DNA from: Hypomesus transpacificus | Taxonomy: Eukaryota > Chordata > Actinopteri > Osmeriformes > Osmeridae | Assembly: GCF_021917145.1 (NCBI RefSeq) | Contig: NC_061066.1 | Coordinates: forward strand, 7,277,351-7,341,350 | DNA length: 64,000 nt | Direction of reading: 5' to 3' | Shown here: piece by piece, positions 48,037-62,229 of the stretch | Layout: the number at the start of each line of letters is the position of its first letter | Numbering within the stretch: the first letter of the stretch is position 1 | The notes under the pieces: generated by a model | What the model was told of the DNA's origin: nothing | Database searches by the model: none | What the model saw: only the letters and a program-made list of their open reading frames with translations | Made by a program: the position numbers and the translations under genes

Positions 48037-51000
48037 AGGAAGAGGGAGAAAGTGTAGGATAAACAGCTTACTGGTGCTGCTCTTGCCGCTCCATAATGAA
48101 AGACCTCATTATGTTTATACGGCCTGGACTTAGGAGTCTAGCAGACTAATGATACCTGTCTCTGCTGCAGTGCAGTTGACACCAAAAGCGGCACCATAAA
48201 TCACTGGTTACTTATTACCGTAATGTGTAATTAATACAGATCGCTAGACTTCTAGACTCTGGGCAAACTTAATAACGTCCTTGCTCAAACATTAAAGCTG
48301 AATTTCATCTAAATGGTGAAGTCATACTTGCTCACCTGGGGAGGTGGAGAGGCAGGCTGGCTGATTGTGTGTGTGTGTCAGACCACGTGTTAATCATGAA
48401 CTGTAGGGTGTCTTTTGATGAGACCTTCCTCTGTCTATCTCTTCAGACGGCAAGATCTGTGTGTGTGATGGTTTGTTTCCATGAATGATGGTGTGTATGT
48501 GTGTATGTGTGTGTGTGTGTGCGTGTGTGTGTGTGTGTGTGTGTATCCGTGGCCTTGTGGGTTCAGACTCTTTCGGTGGGAACTCAGGCAGTCCAGGGCT
48601 GACCTCAGAGATGACCTGTGAGCTAGCGGGGTGAAAGGTCGCGGGTCTCGGGGGGGGCAGTGGCGACACCCTGGAGCTGCAGACCAGACGAGCCTCATCA
48701 CCCTCAGAGAGGAACGCCTCACCACCACCCAAGGCTTCGGCTCATTGAGCTGACCCCTGTCTTTCATATGGGAGACCCAGGGTCTGAAACCCCCTGTCAC
48801 CCAGTGACTCCTTCTCAGGGATGTCCTTCAGTGTCGAGCAATTGGATTAGGAGCTTCATAAAGTGTTGTGCCAGGAGCTTAATGGATGGGGTTTGCTGGT
48901 TTGACTGATGTGCATTTCCGGCTGACCCTCTGTAGTTTGGGGATTAAACCATTCATCATGTGGTTAAGTGGGCTGTGGATCTCTGACAGCTAACGTTGTA
49001 ACTCTGACTTGAGGGAGAAGGCGCTGTGTCCTCTACAGCCACATTAGTCACATTAGCCTGAGTTAATCACATCCAAAGCCTCTTCTGTGTTACTAGTCCT
49101 CCACCAAATCTAGTTTGTCAAATGCAAGTGCTGGGCTATGCATCTTTAATCTTGTAAATCTTCCTTTGGAGCTTTTAGACATAACCTGGTTTATTCTTCA
49201 TGTCCCATTTGTTTGAGATGTGAGATAGACTCATAGCGATGGTGAGAGACTGAGACAGATTACTGCTGTAAGTTAATCAAGATGAGGGTCTGATTCCAAA
49301 CCTCTCTGACCTGATCATTGTTGAGAAAGGGAACACAAAATGATTCTGGAATGTTCCATGGCCGGAATCCATGTCTGAATCAAAATGTACTTACATAATG
49401 GCCTTTACTAATAAATATGTTTTAATTTGAGCAAATTGACATGCTATGCTAAATTTCAAATGACTAAACAAAATGCATGTCTATGACAAAAAGTGGTGTC
49501 CATTACAGTAATGTCAGTTGAGTAACATCTCGATGAGCAGGCTGATCTCTCTATATGTACGTCTGTGTGTGTGTTTGTGTGTGTGTGTTTGTGTGTGTGT
49601 GTGTCTTACAGTTTGTCCCCCACACCCCCAGGTCCTTTGTGCCGATGCCCAGGGGCCCCTGGTGAGACCCAGCAAACATTACTCACACCCCATTGGCTCA
49701 CAATGCTGCCAGTGCAGGCTAACACGCCCCCTCTCCCCCGCCTGGTGACAGTTAGAGAGAGGACAGTCCTGATGCCATACGGCCCCATCCTCACCTCCCC
49801 CACCACCCCACCCCCGTCTCCAAGGTGGTACGACCCGCACCCACAGACGGGTGAGGAACAGAAGGGGGAGGGGACAGAAGCATTATGGAAAATTGAAAAA
49901 AAAAGGGGGGGTGGGGGGTTGGACACAGTAATCACTCAGAGCACAAAAACAATGCCATTGTAGGGGAGGGAGGGGGGGGCGAACACACACATGCCATCTG
50001 AAACAGTGGAGCTTGATTAACCTCGTTTGCTTGATTGACCATGAGCAGGCGAGGGTGGGGGTGGTTAGCTTTACTGTGTCAGTCCTTGTTAAAGACATAC
50101 TAAGAGCTTGACCCCCTGCCGTGAACACAGGATTTAATGTAAACATTAGGCCAAGGACTTCAACACACTGTGCCTCTTCACAATAGACTCTCCCCCAAAC
50201 CCCCGTAGACGATAATCTGACATCATTGTGGTAATCTGGCGATGTACGGTGGGATTAAACATTGTGTAGGGGCGAGGCAGCATACATTGAGGTCGACCAA
50301 GGAGGAAGACAAAAGGAGGGAACTTGATGTGAGGTTGTCCCACTTCACATGCAGACCATTTCTCAGGAACACTGAGATTGTGTATTTTGACATGCTTCGT
50401 TGCAAGGCACAAACACGGAAAGAAAGAAAGAAAAATAGAAAGAAAAAGAGAGAGAGAGAGTGTGGGAGGGGGATTGAGGAACGCGTGACAGGCGGTGTAG
50501 ATGCGTTGTGGTTCAACATAGAGAGTGGTTACATCAGTGTGTGTAGTCCCACAGGGTCCCCATCAATAGATCAATACTATCACCATGAGGAGGTGCCAGG
50601 GATCAATACTTTAACTCACTAGCCTAATTACTAGCATAGGACCAATAATATGTAAACACCCCCCCCCCGTCACACACACACACACACACAGACCGACACG
50701 GGCACCTGCGCACACACCCCAGATCAAACAGCCCTACTCCTACAGATCTGCATTGAAACTGTTGAACCTTCTAGACAGGTGTTACCTGTCCCCCATAAAA
50801 CACTGCTCTCTGGAAACTATGTCGTTTGTCTCGTCAGTCACTAGAGCAGGTGGCTAGTGAGGCCAAAGGCTACACACACACACACAGCCTTACACACACA
50901 GACACACACAGAAACGTACACACCCACACAGGCAGACAGCTAGACAGGCATGCGGCAAGAAATTAGGCAAACAAGCAGATGGGTAGATATAGTCACGTAC

Positions 51001-51184
51001 AGACAGACAGGTGAACTCAGGTCCACTTCTCTCTACCTGTCTCCAGGCTACAGTCCCTCATGGACCTGTCAAACAGACCACCAGGCTGCAGGCTGTCCCT
51101 GCTACCTCCAACCCTCCATTCCTTCATACCTACAGCTAAGATGGTGTGTCTTGCAACATGTAGGATTTTGTTTGTATTCTATGT

Positions 51185-51480
51185 TATGACTTATCAGAAT
51201 CAGAAGCAGAAAGGGATTTATTCGCCATGAAAGTTTGCACAGACAAGGAATTTGCTTTGGCAGGAAGGTGCATACAATAAACATATAGGACTCTTAAATT
51301 TAAATATGTGGTCCAACTATACTAAGGATACATACACTAGCAATACTAAGTGGAATACAATTAAAATAAAATATACAATAAAATAAGATATGAGTTGCCA
51401 TAAAATAAAATATAAGTTGCCAATTTACAATATAAAATACAATGTAAAATACAAATATTACAGGAATTGTAATGTAGTGC
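51185..51480. mobile_element. Fish interspersed repeat fragment
   Basis: The segment AATCAGAAGCAGAAAGGGAT followed by ACAAGGAATTTGCTTTGG matches a motif I recall as very frequent in teleost genomes. It is followed by AT-rich (AAAATAAAATATA) sequence. No ends or duplications were identified. Confidence 0.45.
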
Positions 51481-54400
51481 AAAATGCAAATTGTTTTAAG
51501 ACATGAAGTCATTAAAATGACACACTCTTTAGTCACTGTGACACAACCCGCTGCTCTGAGCGTTCCTGCATGGGACAGAGAGAGGTGTCCAGTCACAACA
51601 GGACTGTCCTTCTCAGAGACTCATCCCAAGGGAGAGCAGATGAGTTCTGCTAGTCAATACAAAGCAAGGGTGAGTGTGTGTGTGTGTGTGTGTGTGTGAG
51701 CATGCAACTGTAATGTCTGCAATGTGTTCCATTCCATCATTTAGCCTAATGTACCACTTATGTAAGCACAAACTTATGAATAACTAACACTGTATAATTG
51801 CATTTTAATTATACACAACCTTTTAAAATTCAAATTGCACTTCAGTCATTCGGAGAGCATGTTGTGCCTCAGTGCTATATTTGAAACTAGGCTGAGTAAG
51901 CTCCATCTGCCAGTTGATTTAGTGTTTGTATCAACTCCAGGATTGTGTTTGGAAGTGAGGCCCACTGTGATGATCTAACAACCGTGATGTCATCATCACC
52001 TGACCAGGACATCTGACACCTATTGGCAGGCTTCACGTCACTAGCGATCAAGTTCCATCGTCATGGCTACGGATCAATAATACATATCCCAGGCTTGCCA
52101 TCGACACAGAAGAAACATAGGACACCAGGGCATGATGGGATTGGCAGAAATGCCACTTTTGTGAACTCACATATGGACAAGCCAGAGAAGGCCTGTGTAG
52201 TGAAGAGGGGCATGTCACACTGTTAAGGAGCTGCTGTGGACAAAGCTTCATAGGTACAACTTTAAACTATTAAACTTGTACTTATATAAAGGTAATTCAA
52301 TTATATTAATTACAATCAATTGTGAGACGGACGGAAAGGATGTGGCCACACATTTACCATTAAATCAACTACTTGATTTGTCAACCAAAAGTACAGGGTG
52401 AGAAATAGTCATCTTGTATAATTCTTCTTCTTTTTTTTACGCAAAAGACAATGAAACGTTGCTCCAGGCTTCAGTCTATACAGTGCCCAGGAGAGACAAC
52501 AGGAGACACACAGCGCACTATACTAACCCTCTGAACCACACCCACTGCACACCCTGGACCAGGACAACCCACACGGGTAAGGTTACATACTGACTGTGAA
52601 GACCAGACGTGTCCCTTTGCAGCGGCTTGCCAGGGTAGTGATCCCTGGAGAGGAGGGAGGGTGGGTGGGGGAGCATAGGTCTGAGGCTCTTCCCCCCACC
52701 CCCCATCCCCCCCTCCATTCCTTTACAAGCCCACATGTGTTTTACTACCACGGCTGTAGGACGGCAAATTTCAAGGACAGACTGTCCTGGAGATCCAGCT
52801 AGCAGAGCAGGAGACAGACAGGACACATCATCAGCTCATCAGAGAAAGATTGTTTTCTTTACTGTTCTCCTCTTCCTGCCACTTTCCATCTTTCACATGC
52901 TCTATTTCTCGTTCTCTCTCCATCACTCTGAGACTGTGTGTGTGTGTCCTTCAGTACTCACGCAACTCCCCTTACACAACAGTGCCGCTACAATAAACTG
53001 AAATGGTGGGGAACAAACAGCTCAGAAGCTCTCCAGACAAGACCTACAACCTGAACCCCCCAAAGACAACTTACTGCTACAAACACACAGCTACAACTCA
53101 ACCTCTGACACCAGGTTGCCCCAAGATACGATAGCTCACTGTGTCAAACCTTTCCTCCCCCTTTACAAAAAACGATATTTCATTCAAATTTATGTTAGCT
53201 CGCTAATTTTCCAGTCCCTTTCCTCTCCATCAACATGACAATTACAATTAAAAGCATGACACGAGGGGGTGTGCCCCCTGCCCCCCAGACCATAATGCCA
53301 GCTAACCCTTGACCCCTCACCTCGACTGGGCTCGGGTTACTGCCCGGCGCCCTGGGGCAGCGCGGTGGTCCAGCCTACCCCAGGGTCGTGCTCTGGGGAG
53401 GGTGGAAGCATGCGAGCTGGGCTGAGGGTGACAGGAAGAGGGTTCTTCAAGGTTCATTAAGGTGCTGAGGTTCACTGAACACAGCCCACATTCGGTTCAG
53501 AAGGTCAGCTTTGTTACAAAGCTTTTGTCTGTACAGTCGTGCTTTGGTGCCAATACACTAAGACAGTGTTAGTGAGCTAAGCTAAAGCCTGCCTCTTTAT
53601 CCTTCCTGTCTGCATCCATCTAGCGTTCAGCAGAGACCTCCCAGAGAGCCCAGGCATGACGGAGAGCCGGTCTCTGTCTGGGAGCTACTGGGCAGCCACG
53701 TGGGAAACAGCTAATCAGATGAATTCCAGGTTGTTCCTTCCTCCGTCCCTGCTCACTGAGACGTGTGTGAGAGTGACAGGAGGTGACAGAGCGACAGGCT
53801 GGGAGCTCATCAGCCAGGGTGTGTTTGACAGGCAGGGCACACGGGCTGAGGGGAACCCAAAGACAGAGGCAGCAAAGGGCAGAGGTGGAGATGTAGACAG
53901 AACCAGAGGGGGAAGACATAGACATGGGTGTAGGAAGACCAGAGGCAGAAGAAGAGGCAGCGGAAGAGCCAGAGGTGGAGGCATAGACAGAGGCAGCAGG
54001 GGAGGCAGAGAGACAGTTGCTGCCTCCTCATTAAGGAGGCTGAGCAGTTCCACATGACTTACGCTCCACTACACCAGAGTGAGGGACATCTGAGGTCACC
54101 CTCAGTTCTCAGCCGTCCGCCTGAAGAACCAGTGACTCCCAACACTCGCTCGTCTGTCAACACATTTCTCTTCGCTTTCAAAGGTTTTACGTGAAATTTG
54201 ATTTGATCTGTTCCAGTGCAAAGAGAACATAGTTTGACTCGACAGAGCCGGATGGTGAATAGTAGCCTTGTAATCAGTCAGATGTCATGAGATTTCAATA
54301 ATTCAGTTTGCATGTTTCTGCACAGTGTAGAAGCGGAAGGAAAAGCAGACCTGAGGACATCTATTATGCCTTCTGGAAGGATCACGACTGGAATCCAGAC

Positions 54401-55809
54401 TCACAGGTGTGTCTGGGACTGTGGGATTCCAGTGTCAACCACAGTTACAGTCTTTCTCCCAAACTCCTCCTCTTCCAGGTGTCAGAAGGAGTGTCGAAGA
54501 CTGTTTTCTTTATGCATCCCTCTCCTTCCTCCTCTCCTTCCTCCTCTCCCCACTCCCTCCCCAGTCTGGCTCATCCTCTGGTATGGCAGGAATGTGATAC
54601 TGTGTGGACGCCACTGTAGTCATCACTATGACGATGCTGAGGTTTATGGGCCATTAACAATCATTACCTGAATGACCTCCTGCCCTGGTTTATAACTCTC
54701 CTTTCCTCTGCTCCTCTGCTCTCTTCTCCTCTCTGCTTCTCTCATGTTTTCTCCTCTCCTCTTCTCACATTTCCTTTATATCATCTCCTCTTCTCCATTC
54801 TCCTCACAGAATCCAGAAAGGGGTGATCTCAGGAGAATGGTTCAGAACGGTTATTAGGTAGGATGACCGATTCGGGGGGAGGGGAAGGATGGGGCTGTTG
54901 TGGCAGGGAAGCCCGGTCTATTCCACACATCCCTCAATGACGACCGCTCCTCCATCCCCTCTCGAAATCAGCTCATACCGCCCTCTCCCCAGTTAACCCC
55001 GTGTGGCCCGGAGCTCTGCTCACTACTACAGGATGTCAGATGATCAGATGAGGGGGTGTCCAATTGTTTTGACACGAGCATTCCTTGGTTGCGGGGAAGG
55101 GTTTGGCTGTTGCACCAACGCAGGGTTCACAGGGAGGTGAGGAGCCTCCAGAAGGCTGAGAGGTGCGTTACTCACTGGGGATGTTTGGGGTTTGTACAGC
55201 ATGCTCCGCTGCCTCCGGGACATGGGCTGTCACGCCGGGTTGGATCTCCGTGGGTTAACAAGAGATCGTGAGGGGTGTCTGTGTTGGGTGTAGCACAGTG
55301 AGGGCGTGCATGTATGTGTGTGTGTGAGTGTGTGCGGTTGTTTATGTACCAGTTAGGTTGTTCACGGCTCAGACAATGGGTGGAGTTTTAATGGGACAGA
55401 TGTAGGTTTCATCCTGGTTCCGATAACTGTACACTGTAAATGGGTGAAGGCACTAGCAAAGTATTCAATATAATTCACGAGGGAAAGCTAGAATGAATCT
55501 GCACCATTCAGAAAACTTTCAGACATCAAAGCCCTTATCATCAGGACAGCTAACAGTGGATTTATGGCAATGGAAAGAAAAGGTTGTCCTTGGTAACTGG
55601 ATATGTGTGAGTGGACACACACACACACACACACACAGTCATGCACACACACTGTCAAGCACAGACATACTTTAATAGTTTCCAAAAGCCTCTCTGTCAG
55701 AGTGGAATGAGAATAGATTTATAACAAGGAGAAAAACTTACAGGAGGATAGGAGAGGTCTCATCAATTAATGATGGCATAGAGGAGACATAGCTGTGTGT
55801 GGAGTGGCA

Positions 55810-56090
55810 GAAGGTTGGGGAGACCTGTGAGAGGGGGAAGGAGACGGGGAGGAGGGGGGGGAAGGAGAAGGGAGAGCTGTGAGAGGGGGAAGGAGAAGGG
55901 AGAGCTGTGAGAGGGGGAAGGAGACGGGGAGCAGGGGGGGAAGGAGAAGGGGGAAGGAGACGGGGAGCAGGGGGGGGAAAGAGACGGGAGAGCTGTGAGA
56001 GGGGGAAGGAGAAGGGAGAGCTGTGAGAGGGGGAAGGAGACGGGGAGCAGGGGGGGAAGGAGAAGGGAGAGCCGTACGGGTGTGGAGACG
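55810..56090. repeat. Purine-rich minisatellite
   Basis: Repeated AGAGCTGTGAGAGGGGGAAG and GAGACGGGGAGCAGGGGGGG modules in variable order over about 280 bp. It is almost purely purine on plus, so triplex (H-DNA) formation is possible. Confidence 0.9.
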
Positions 56091-59000
56091 TAAAAGGAAG
56101 ATTGTTTGTCTGGGACAGATTAGCTATCACATGAGCAATCACTGGCGCTGGTTCTCAGAGCGATCTTGGGGGTGCTCTACACATGGCTGTAGTTTAGAAG
56201 GGCTTCTAGGTCAGGTTCTCTGTGAGAACGAGTGGCAGTGTGTGTGTGTGTGCGCGTGCGCGAGCACGGTTGTGGGAAACCGTTAACTGTACACATAAGT
56301 TCAGTCTCGCACCGAGGCAGAGCTACGCACCACTGTCCTCTGCGTCTGCTCGGATGTGCGTATGTAAAAATAGCCCAGCTGGCGTGTACACTGGGCTGTC
56401 TTCCTGAGTCAGACTCTCACTGATAAGACACCCACACTGACTGTGATTATGTAAAACATGTGGGTTAATAACCATGAAAGCTCCAGTGCCTGGGCTTGTG
56501 ATGGAGTGAGTAGAATAATGCTATTCCATTCCTTTGTGACAGCTGCTGCCCCTGGACGCTCCATCCATCACTGCAGACCCAGGCTCCTGGAGGAAGTACA
56601 GAAACGGCTGCGGAGTGTCCTTGAAGCAGCTGGGGATGTGATCGCAATCAGAGGAAGAACAGATGAGACGTCCACACCAGCCTCCCCCCCCCTCCTCTGG
56701 ACCACAACTTCCACACAGAGCAGGCCTTAGTCAACAACAGCAAATACCATCCAATACTTGGGCCCTACTCAATTTCGTCTTACGTCTTATTGTTCATCGC
56801 TGTGATGAATCCAGTGGCTCGGAACCAGCTACCGGCTGCGAGCCAAATCCAATGCGCCCTGATTAATTTCTACCGTTTGTGGTTGTTCTGTGTTGTGGGC
56901 CTAAGTGTGCCAGAGAGCTGTCCCAGTGTGTGGCTGTCTCTGGCTGCCCTGGGGAGATGGGACGGGTCTTGACAGGATGCATGTTTACGTTCCATCTCCA
57001 GATGCTGATCGTGAGCTCGGTATGGAAATCTGAGGTCGTTTCCATAGGGTGTAATTGAAAGCTTTTTTTTTTGCTGTGTCAGAGAGACAGAGATGTCCTA
57101 TCAGACAGATACACGGGCCCCTGCAACCCACGGTCTTGCTCACACAAGCAGACACACGCACACCTGTTACACACACACACACTCACAACACAGCTAGCGT
57201 GAGTGCGTCCCAGGTGATGCACGCCTACCTACTAATTATGAAAACGAGGCCTTGTTTCCTTTGAACTTCTCCTGAACCTTTCTCATGCATTCAAATGCTG
57301 CCCCCTGTGTTTATCTATGACCTCCACATGGAAATCAGCCTGCTGAGTATGCAGGTGTAATAGCAGGGTAAACGCAGAGCCAGCCCTGGGCACACATGCT
57401 GTATGTCTGCTGAGCGCTGGAGACCCAGCGCCCTGCTGCCATTAAAGAGGGATTCAGAGCAGATCACAAAGGCCTCAGTAGGACCCCTGGTATTAGTTTG
57501 TGAGAAGGATCTGGAGGAAAGTTCTTTTAAGATCAGGGGGAATTCTACAACACCCTTCAACAGATCTTCAAGGACCTTATGAAACCATTTACGGGTTTTG
57601 GTTGAGGGGTTTTTTCCTGACAAATAGCCGGGGGCCACAGAGCCAAATCCTGTCTAGAAAGATTTGGTTAACAAAGACTAAATCGTTGGCAAATATCTAA
57701 ATCACAGCAGGACATGAAAACAGCTTAGTCTGCAGCATGAGGCAATATTAGCAGGATGTGATGGAGCTGAGAGCCAGGAAGTCCTTAAAGCATACTATTA
57801 CATTGTCCAACACATTATAGATTTTGGCTTGAACATCTTTCCCACCTAAGCAATAACATTCTCTACTAGCAGAGCAGTGCTGGCGAGCAGTGGTTTGTGT
57901 TGGCTGCCTGGTGATTTCACACGGTTGGAGACAGGGGAGTGCCAGGGACATTAAGGCTCTATCACATGCCAATTTAGACACATTTCACTAAATCCTGTCT
58001 CACAGGGCCCGGGCTGGCTCATTGTTCAGAGGGGTTTAGAGAGCTTTAACTCAAGGTAAAGCTGATGGTCTCTGACACTAACACTGGCCCTCCTGGACCC
58101 CCACCTCCTCAGCTCCCTGGTGGCCTGGGGCAGGGGCAGGGCTGGAGGGCACTGTGTGAGAACCTGAACACTCTGGCTGGAGGGCTGAGGAAGTGACCTC
58201 ACAACAGACATCACTCTTTCTCCTACTCCTCTTTTTCACTGCGAGCATGACACACACCGTCCGACATCTCACCTCAACCTGATAAGTCTCAGCCTCGCTG
58301 ACAGTCTGAGCATGTCTCCTATCACTAGATGCCAGACAGCTGATTGTGTGTGCTTGTGTGTGTGTGTGTTGGACCGTGTGCTATAGTGGGAAGCACATGA
58401 GATGGCAGATTGTGGTGTCCTTGCGCACAACTGCGAGGCACTGTCGGAATGCGTCACACGATCTTCTCGTCCCCGCAGACGGAGACACAAGGACACGGTG
58501 GGGAGAGGGGGAGGCTTGTTTGACCGCCGCTCATCTGATCGCCTCGGCTCACCTCGGTCAACCTTGGCTCAGCACCCAGGGTCACTCTATCAGTCATTCC
58601 ATACAGGATGATTCAGACTGTGGTTGGGCTGTGTGACTGAGTGAGTTGTCCTGTACTAGGTCTGTCTGGGAACATCTCATGAAAGGGGGTGGAGAGATGG
58701 AGATAGAGAGGGGGGGGGGGGGTGGGTGAACAGGGGGGTGTAAGCTGGGTGGCCTCTAAGTCTGGGTTTCCTCAGTCATGTTCTGGTGGTCTTCAGACAG
58801 GCAGACTCTGATCCTGGAACATGTGATCACTGGAAAGTTAAGACTTGGGGAATGCGAGGGCGGGATTACGCAAGAGCACCATGTCAGTCAGACGTAGACG
58901 GTCTCGGCACTCAAACAGGCCGTGCAGACGACCTCACCAGGCTCCTCTCCAGGTCCAGCCAGGGTAGCTGTGTCCCAGGATGGTGGCAGCCAGGCCCGCA

Positions 59001-59578
59001 GCATTAGAGCTGTCTGCCCCAGCAGCAGATGGGCTGGATCTCCGTCTCAGGGCCAGATGGACGAAGGAGAGCAGAGGGAGTCAGGAGGGTCAGGAGGGAT
59101 GGTCAGACTCAGGACTCGGTAGAGTCAGAGTGATGGTCAGTAGGTTCCTAATCAGTCACGGTCAGAGGTTGCTCCGAGTCACGGTTGAAGCACATTCCCA
59201 TCCCACAGTGTCAGAGGCCTTCATGGTGGTCACAGTCAAGGAGGGAGGGAGTCTGTCCACAGTCAGGGAGGGAGGGTGTCTGGCCACAGTCAGTCGAGTG
59301 CTGCTCATGGGTCACAGAGGACAGAGAGCTGGGCTGGGCCCTGGAAGGGCCAACAGGCTGGGGAGACCAGGAGGATAGCAGCCATCAGGACAGCCATCTG
59401 CGTGCTGCCTCCGGGCCGTGCTAACATGGGTGGACACACACACACACACACAAATTCGGGAGAAAGACATGCAGTGAGTTTGCTCACAGAGTTCTGCTGC
59501 ATGTCCACAATGTGTGATGAAAAGAGCTTTTAGGCGTCTCAAAGGATGAACTGAGTATGGCTGGATGAAGGAGAAAGC

Positions 59579-59579
<1 letters not shown>

Positions 59580-59626
<47 letters not shown>
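59580..59626. repeat. (GA)n microsatellite
   Basis: About 23 GA units. A TG tract lies at 59683-59705. Confidence 0.95.
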
Positions 59627-59628
<2 letters not shown>

Positions 59629-60950
59629 CGGACTGAGCCGAAAGAGTAACAGACGGGAGTTGTGAAGTGTGCGTGTGAGTTAAGGTGTGTGTGTGTGTGT
59701 GTGTGCGCCTCCTGTCAGAGGTGATGGATGGCTTGCCAGGGTTCTGGAAGGGAGCTGAGGGGTGACAGTTATTTCCTGATTCTTTTAAATACCACTTTCC
59801 CAGGGCACGGCAGCAGCTGCCTCCTGGACCGAGAGAGAGAGGGTAGAGAGAGAGAGAAATAATGACAGAGGACAAAAGAGAGAGACGGAGAGAGAGAGAG
59901 AGGTAGGGAAATACAGAGAGAGGGGGGAAAGAGAACGAAGGAATAGAGTGAAAGAGTGATCAAGAGAAATGATGAGCTGGAAAGTGAGAGCGGATTCAGA
60001 CACCCGCTAGATGAAGGCAGTGTCCTCATTCTCTCGCGTGGCATTTCGTACATTACAGAAGATCCAATTGATCTGCGTTACGGAAATGAACTGTTGTGCC
60101 ACCCAGCATTGACACTGTCGGTCAATGGATTCACCCCACAAAATCCTTTTAGACTTTCCACAGCTCGATATGTCCTTGGGTCAAGGTGCAAGGCCACCGA
60201 GCCTGATGACCAAGCGTCCATCCTGCTGGGCCTCGTCAGCCCACACTAGCAGCCTTCACACTGCATCTCAATGAGAGCATACATCTGCATTAGTATGACT
60301 AGCTTTTGCAATGAACCTTGTCACGATAAATCTCCGCCTCGTCTATCGTGGGAGTTGCAAGGACAGGATGTCTTTGAAGGGGTTGACAAGGTTTTAAGCA
60401 ACTGCTTTGTGAAAGTGCTTTTCACAAGCAGTATAACATTATCAGACATCTTAAAAACATACTGTAGGCGCAAGCATATCAAATAAGATCAAAGCTACTG
60501 TGACACTGGAAAAACAAGAATATGCATTATCTGTTGAAGCATTTCTTTCCATTCCTTAGCAAACACGGAAAGTATTTTGACATTTTCAACAAAAACATTG
60601 CTTTTGCTTTTCCAGTCTTTCCAGACCACAGTTGACAACCAAGTGTACACAGGCTGTCACATCTGGACTATATTCAGAGACAGCCATATGACTACAACAA
60701 CAAACTCTTCTCACAGAAATACACACGCACACACACACATTATTTAAACTAAGATAACACCACACAACATCTGCAGCAGTTTCTTCACACAAAAAGGCTC
60801 CCATCCATGTCTGATAGTTAAACTTTCTTTTCCCCCCAATCCATGGTCTGACAGACAACCCTGAGATATGACAGGACTGACTACTCAACCTGTAATTGTG
60901 CTTACAAACACCGTGCTGAGCTATCTGGGTTGGTGGACACAGCTAGTTCT

Positions 60951-61145
60951 GGGGGTCAGATGGCTGAGCGGTTAGCGATTCAGCTATTAATCACAAGGTT
61001 GCCGGTTCAATTCCTGGCTGTGCAAAAGGACGTTGTGTCCTTGGGCAAGGCACTTCACCCTACTTGCCACGGGGGAAATATCCCTGTATTTACTGTAAGT
61101 CGCTCTGGATAAGAGCGTCTGCTAAATGACTAAATGTAAATGTAG
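60951..61145 (+). mobile_element. tRNA-derived SINE, copy 6
   Basis: The cleanest plus-strand copy: GGGGGTCAGATGGCTGAGCG (leader and A box), GGTTGCCGGTTCAATTCC (B box), conserved body (AAGGCACTTCACCCTACTTG), then CGCTCTGGATAAGAGCGTCT and a TAAATG tail. It defines the family; length about 195 bp. Confidence 0.9.
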
Positions 61146-62125
61146 TTCTCTCCTCCTTGTTCTGAAGACGTGTCCTTCAGCTGAGCTGCTGAGGTTCAAG
61201 ACTACATGAAGATGACATGGCTCCCAGTCACACTTAGCAAGGCTGCTCAAGCAGAAAGACCTCCCTTCAACACAATGCTTTTCATTAGTCTTTCTGCCTC
61301 TCCCTCCCTCTCCATGTATGCGTCGGGCTATCTCTCCAACCAAGGGAGAGATGGAAGAAACTTGTCATGTTTAACGCCCAAGTGGGTCAACATTGACTCT
61401 GGGTCGGCTGGAGAGGAAGTGCAGTGGGCCAAAGTCACTCAGCCATGTCTGTGTCTGCACATACACCCAACAGACCTGACAAGACCCGGGCTCAAATGAG
61501 TCGTGTTACAGTGAGAGCCAAAGTCTAACTTGTCTCCACACAGTCAAACCTAACAGTATAGCTAGCTCATACATGGCTAGGTTCCACATCAACGAGACAT
61601 CTGAAGACAGTTTCCTCAGATTTCAGTAGATCCTACCAGGGGCTTAGCTGAGCTTCAATGTTGCTGTTTGTGTCTGATGGCACTGTTATCCTTGGGTGAA
61701 ATCACATCGTGGCTCATCAGTGGAGAGGAATGGAGGATGTTAGGTGAGGCTGGATGGTGGGATGAGAGCCAAGTGTTTACAGCTATTTTCAAATCTACAT
61801 TTTAAATGATAATTGAACCACAGGATGAGGCCTGTCTGAAAATTATTCAGATTTCCCTACGTCACTCAAGGCACAGTTCGAGGTGAACTCCACAGAATGC
61901 TATGCTTCATTTAATAGTTGGACTTAAATATTCCTCCCGCTGGTGAATCGCACACAGAAAAAAGTGAGATATTTTGACAGTCCCTCAGCTAAGACAGGCC
62001 ATATATTTGCTGATGGTACCTTGTCTCCATCTAGTGTCCACTGGGTCGTTTAACTGGAATCTAAACTCCTATCTAAACTAAAACTTGTCTTACTGGAATA
62101 ATTCAGCAGGAATTTGACAGTTTGT

Positions 62126-62131
62126 TTTATT
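62126..62131 (-). terminator. PUS7L: Candidate poly(A) signal of PUS7L
   Basis: TTTATT on plus (AATAAA on minus) about 100 nt after the PUS7L stop codon. Confidence 0.45.
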
Positions 62132-62229
62132 AAAATCACAGACAGAGGATGCCATAATACCAAAAAGGAAATTTACCTTTGACACACACGCAGTTTCAAT
62201 CGTCTAGGCAACAGTTGAACCAAATCAGT

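Larger units (their letters stand above)
43900..62120. other. 18-kb intergenic region between PRICKLE1 and PUS7L
   Basis: No exon of any known gene was recognised on either strand; ADAMTS20, which I recall here in human, was not seen. Contents: C/CA runs (43916-43950, 44680-44715), CA arrays (45696-45761, 45838-45857), CT-rich DNA (46450-46570), degenerate telomere-like hexamers (47377-47452), GAGAGT satellite (47876-48036), TG array (48493-48545), a fish repeat fragment (51185-51480), purine-rich minisatellite (55810-56090), GA array (59580-59626) and a SINE (60951-61145). Long open frames here run through simple repeats. Confidence 0.55.

Noticed and set aside
53270-53400. GC-rich inverted repeats (CCCTGGGG / CCCCAGGG) as a structured RNA
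   Set aside because: Short arms with mismatched flanks; no evidence of transcription or conservation can be drawn from the sequence alone.
57315-57638. 107-codon open frame in the intergenic region
   Set aside because: No recognised motif, no poly(A) signal or splice signals in place; treated as chance.
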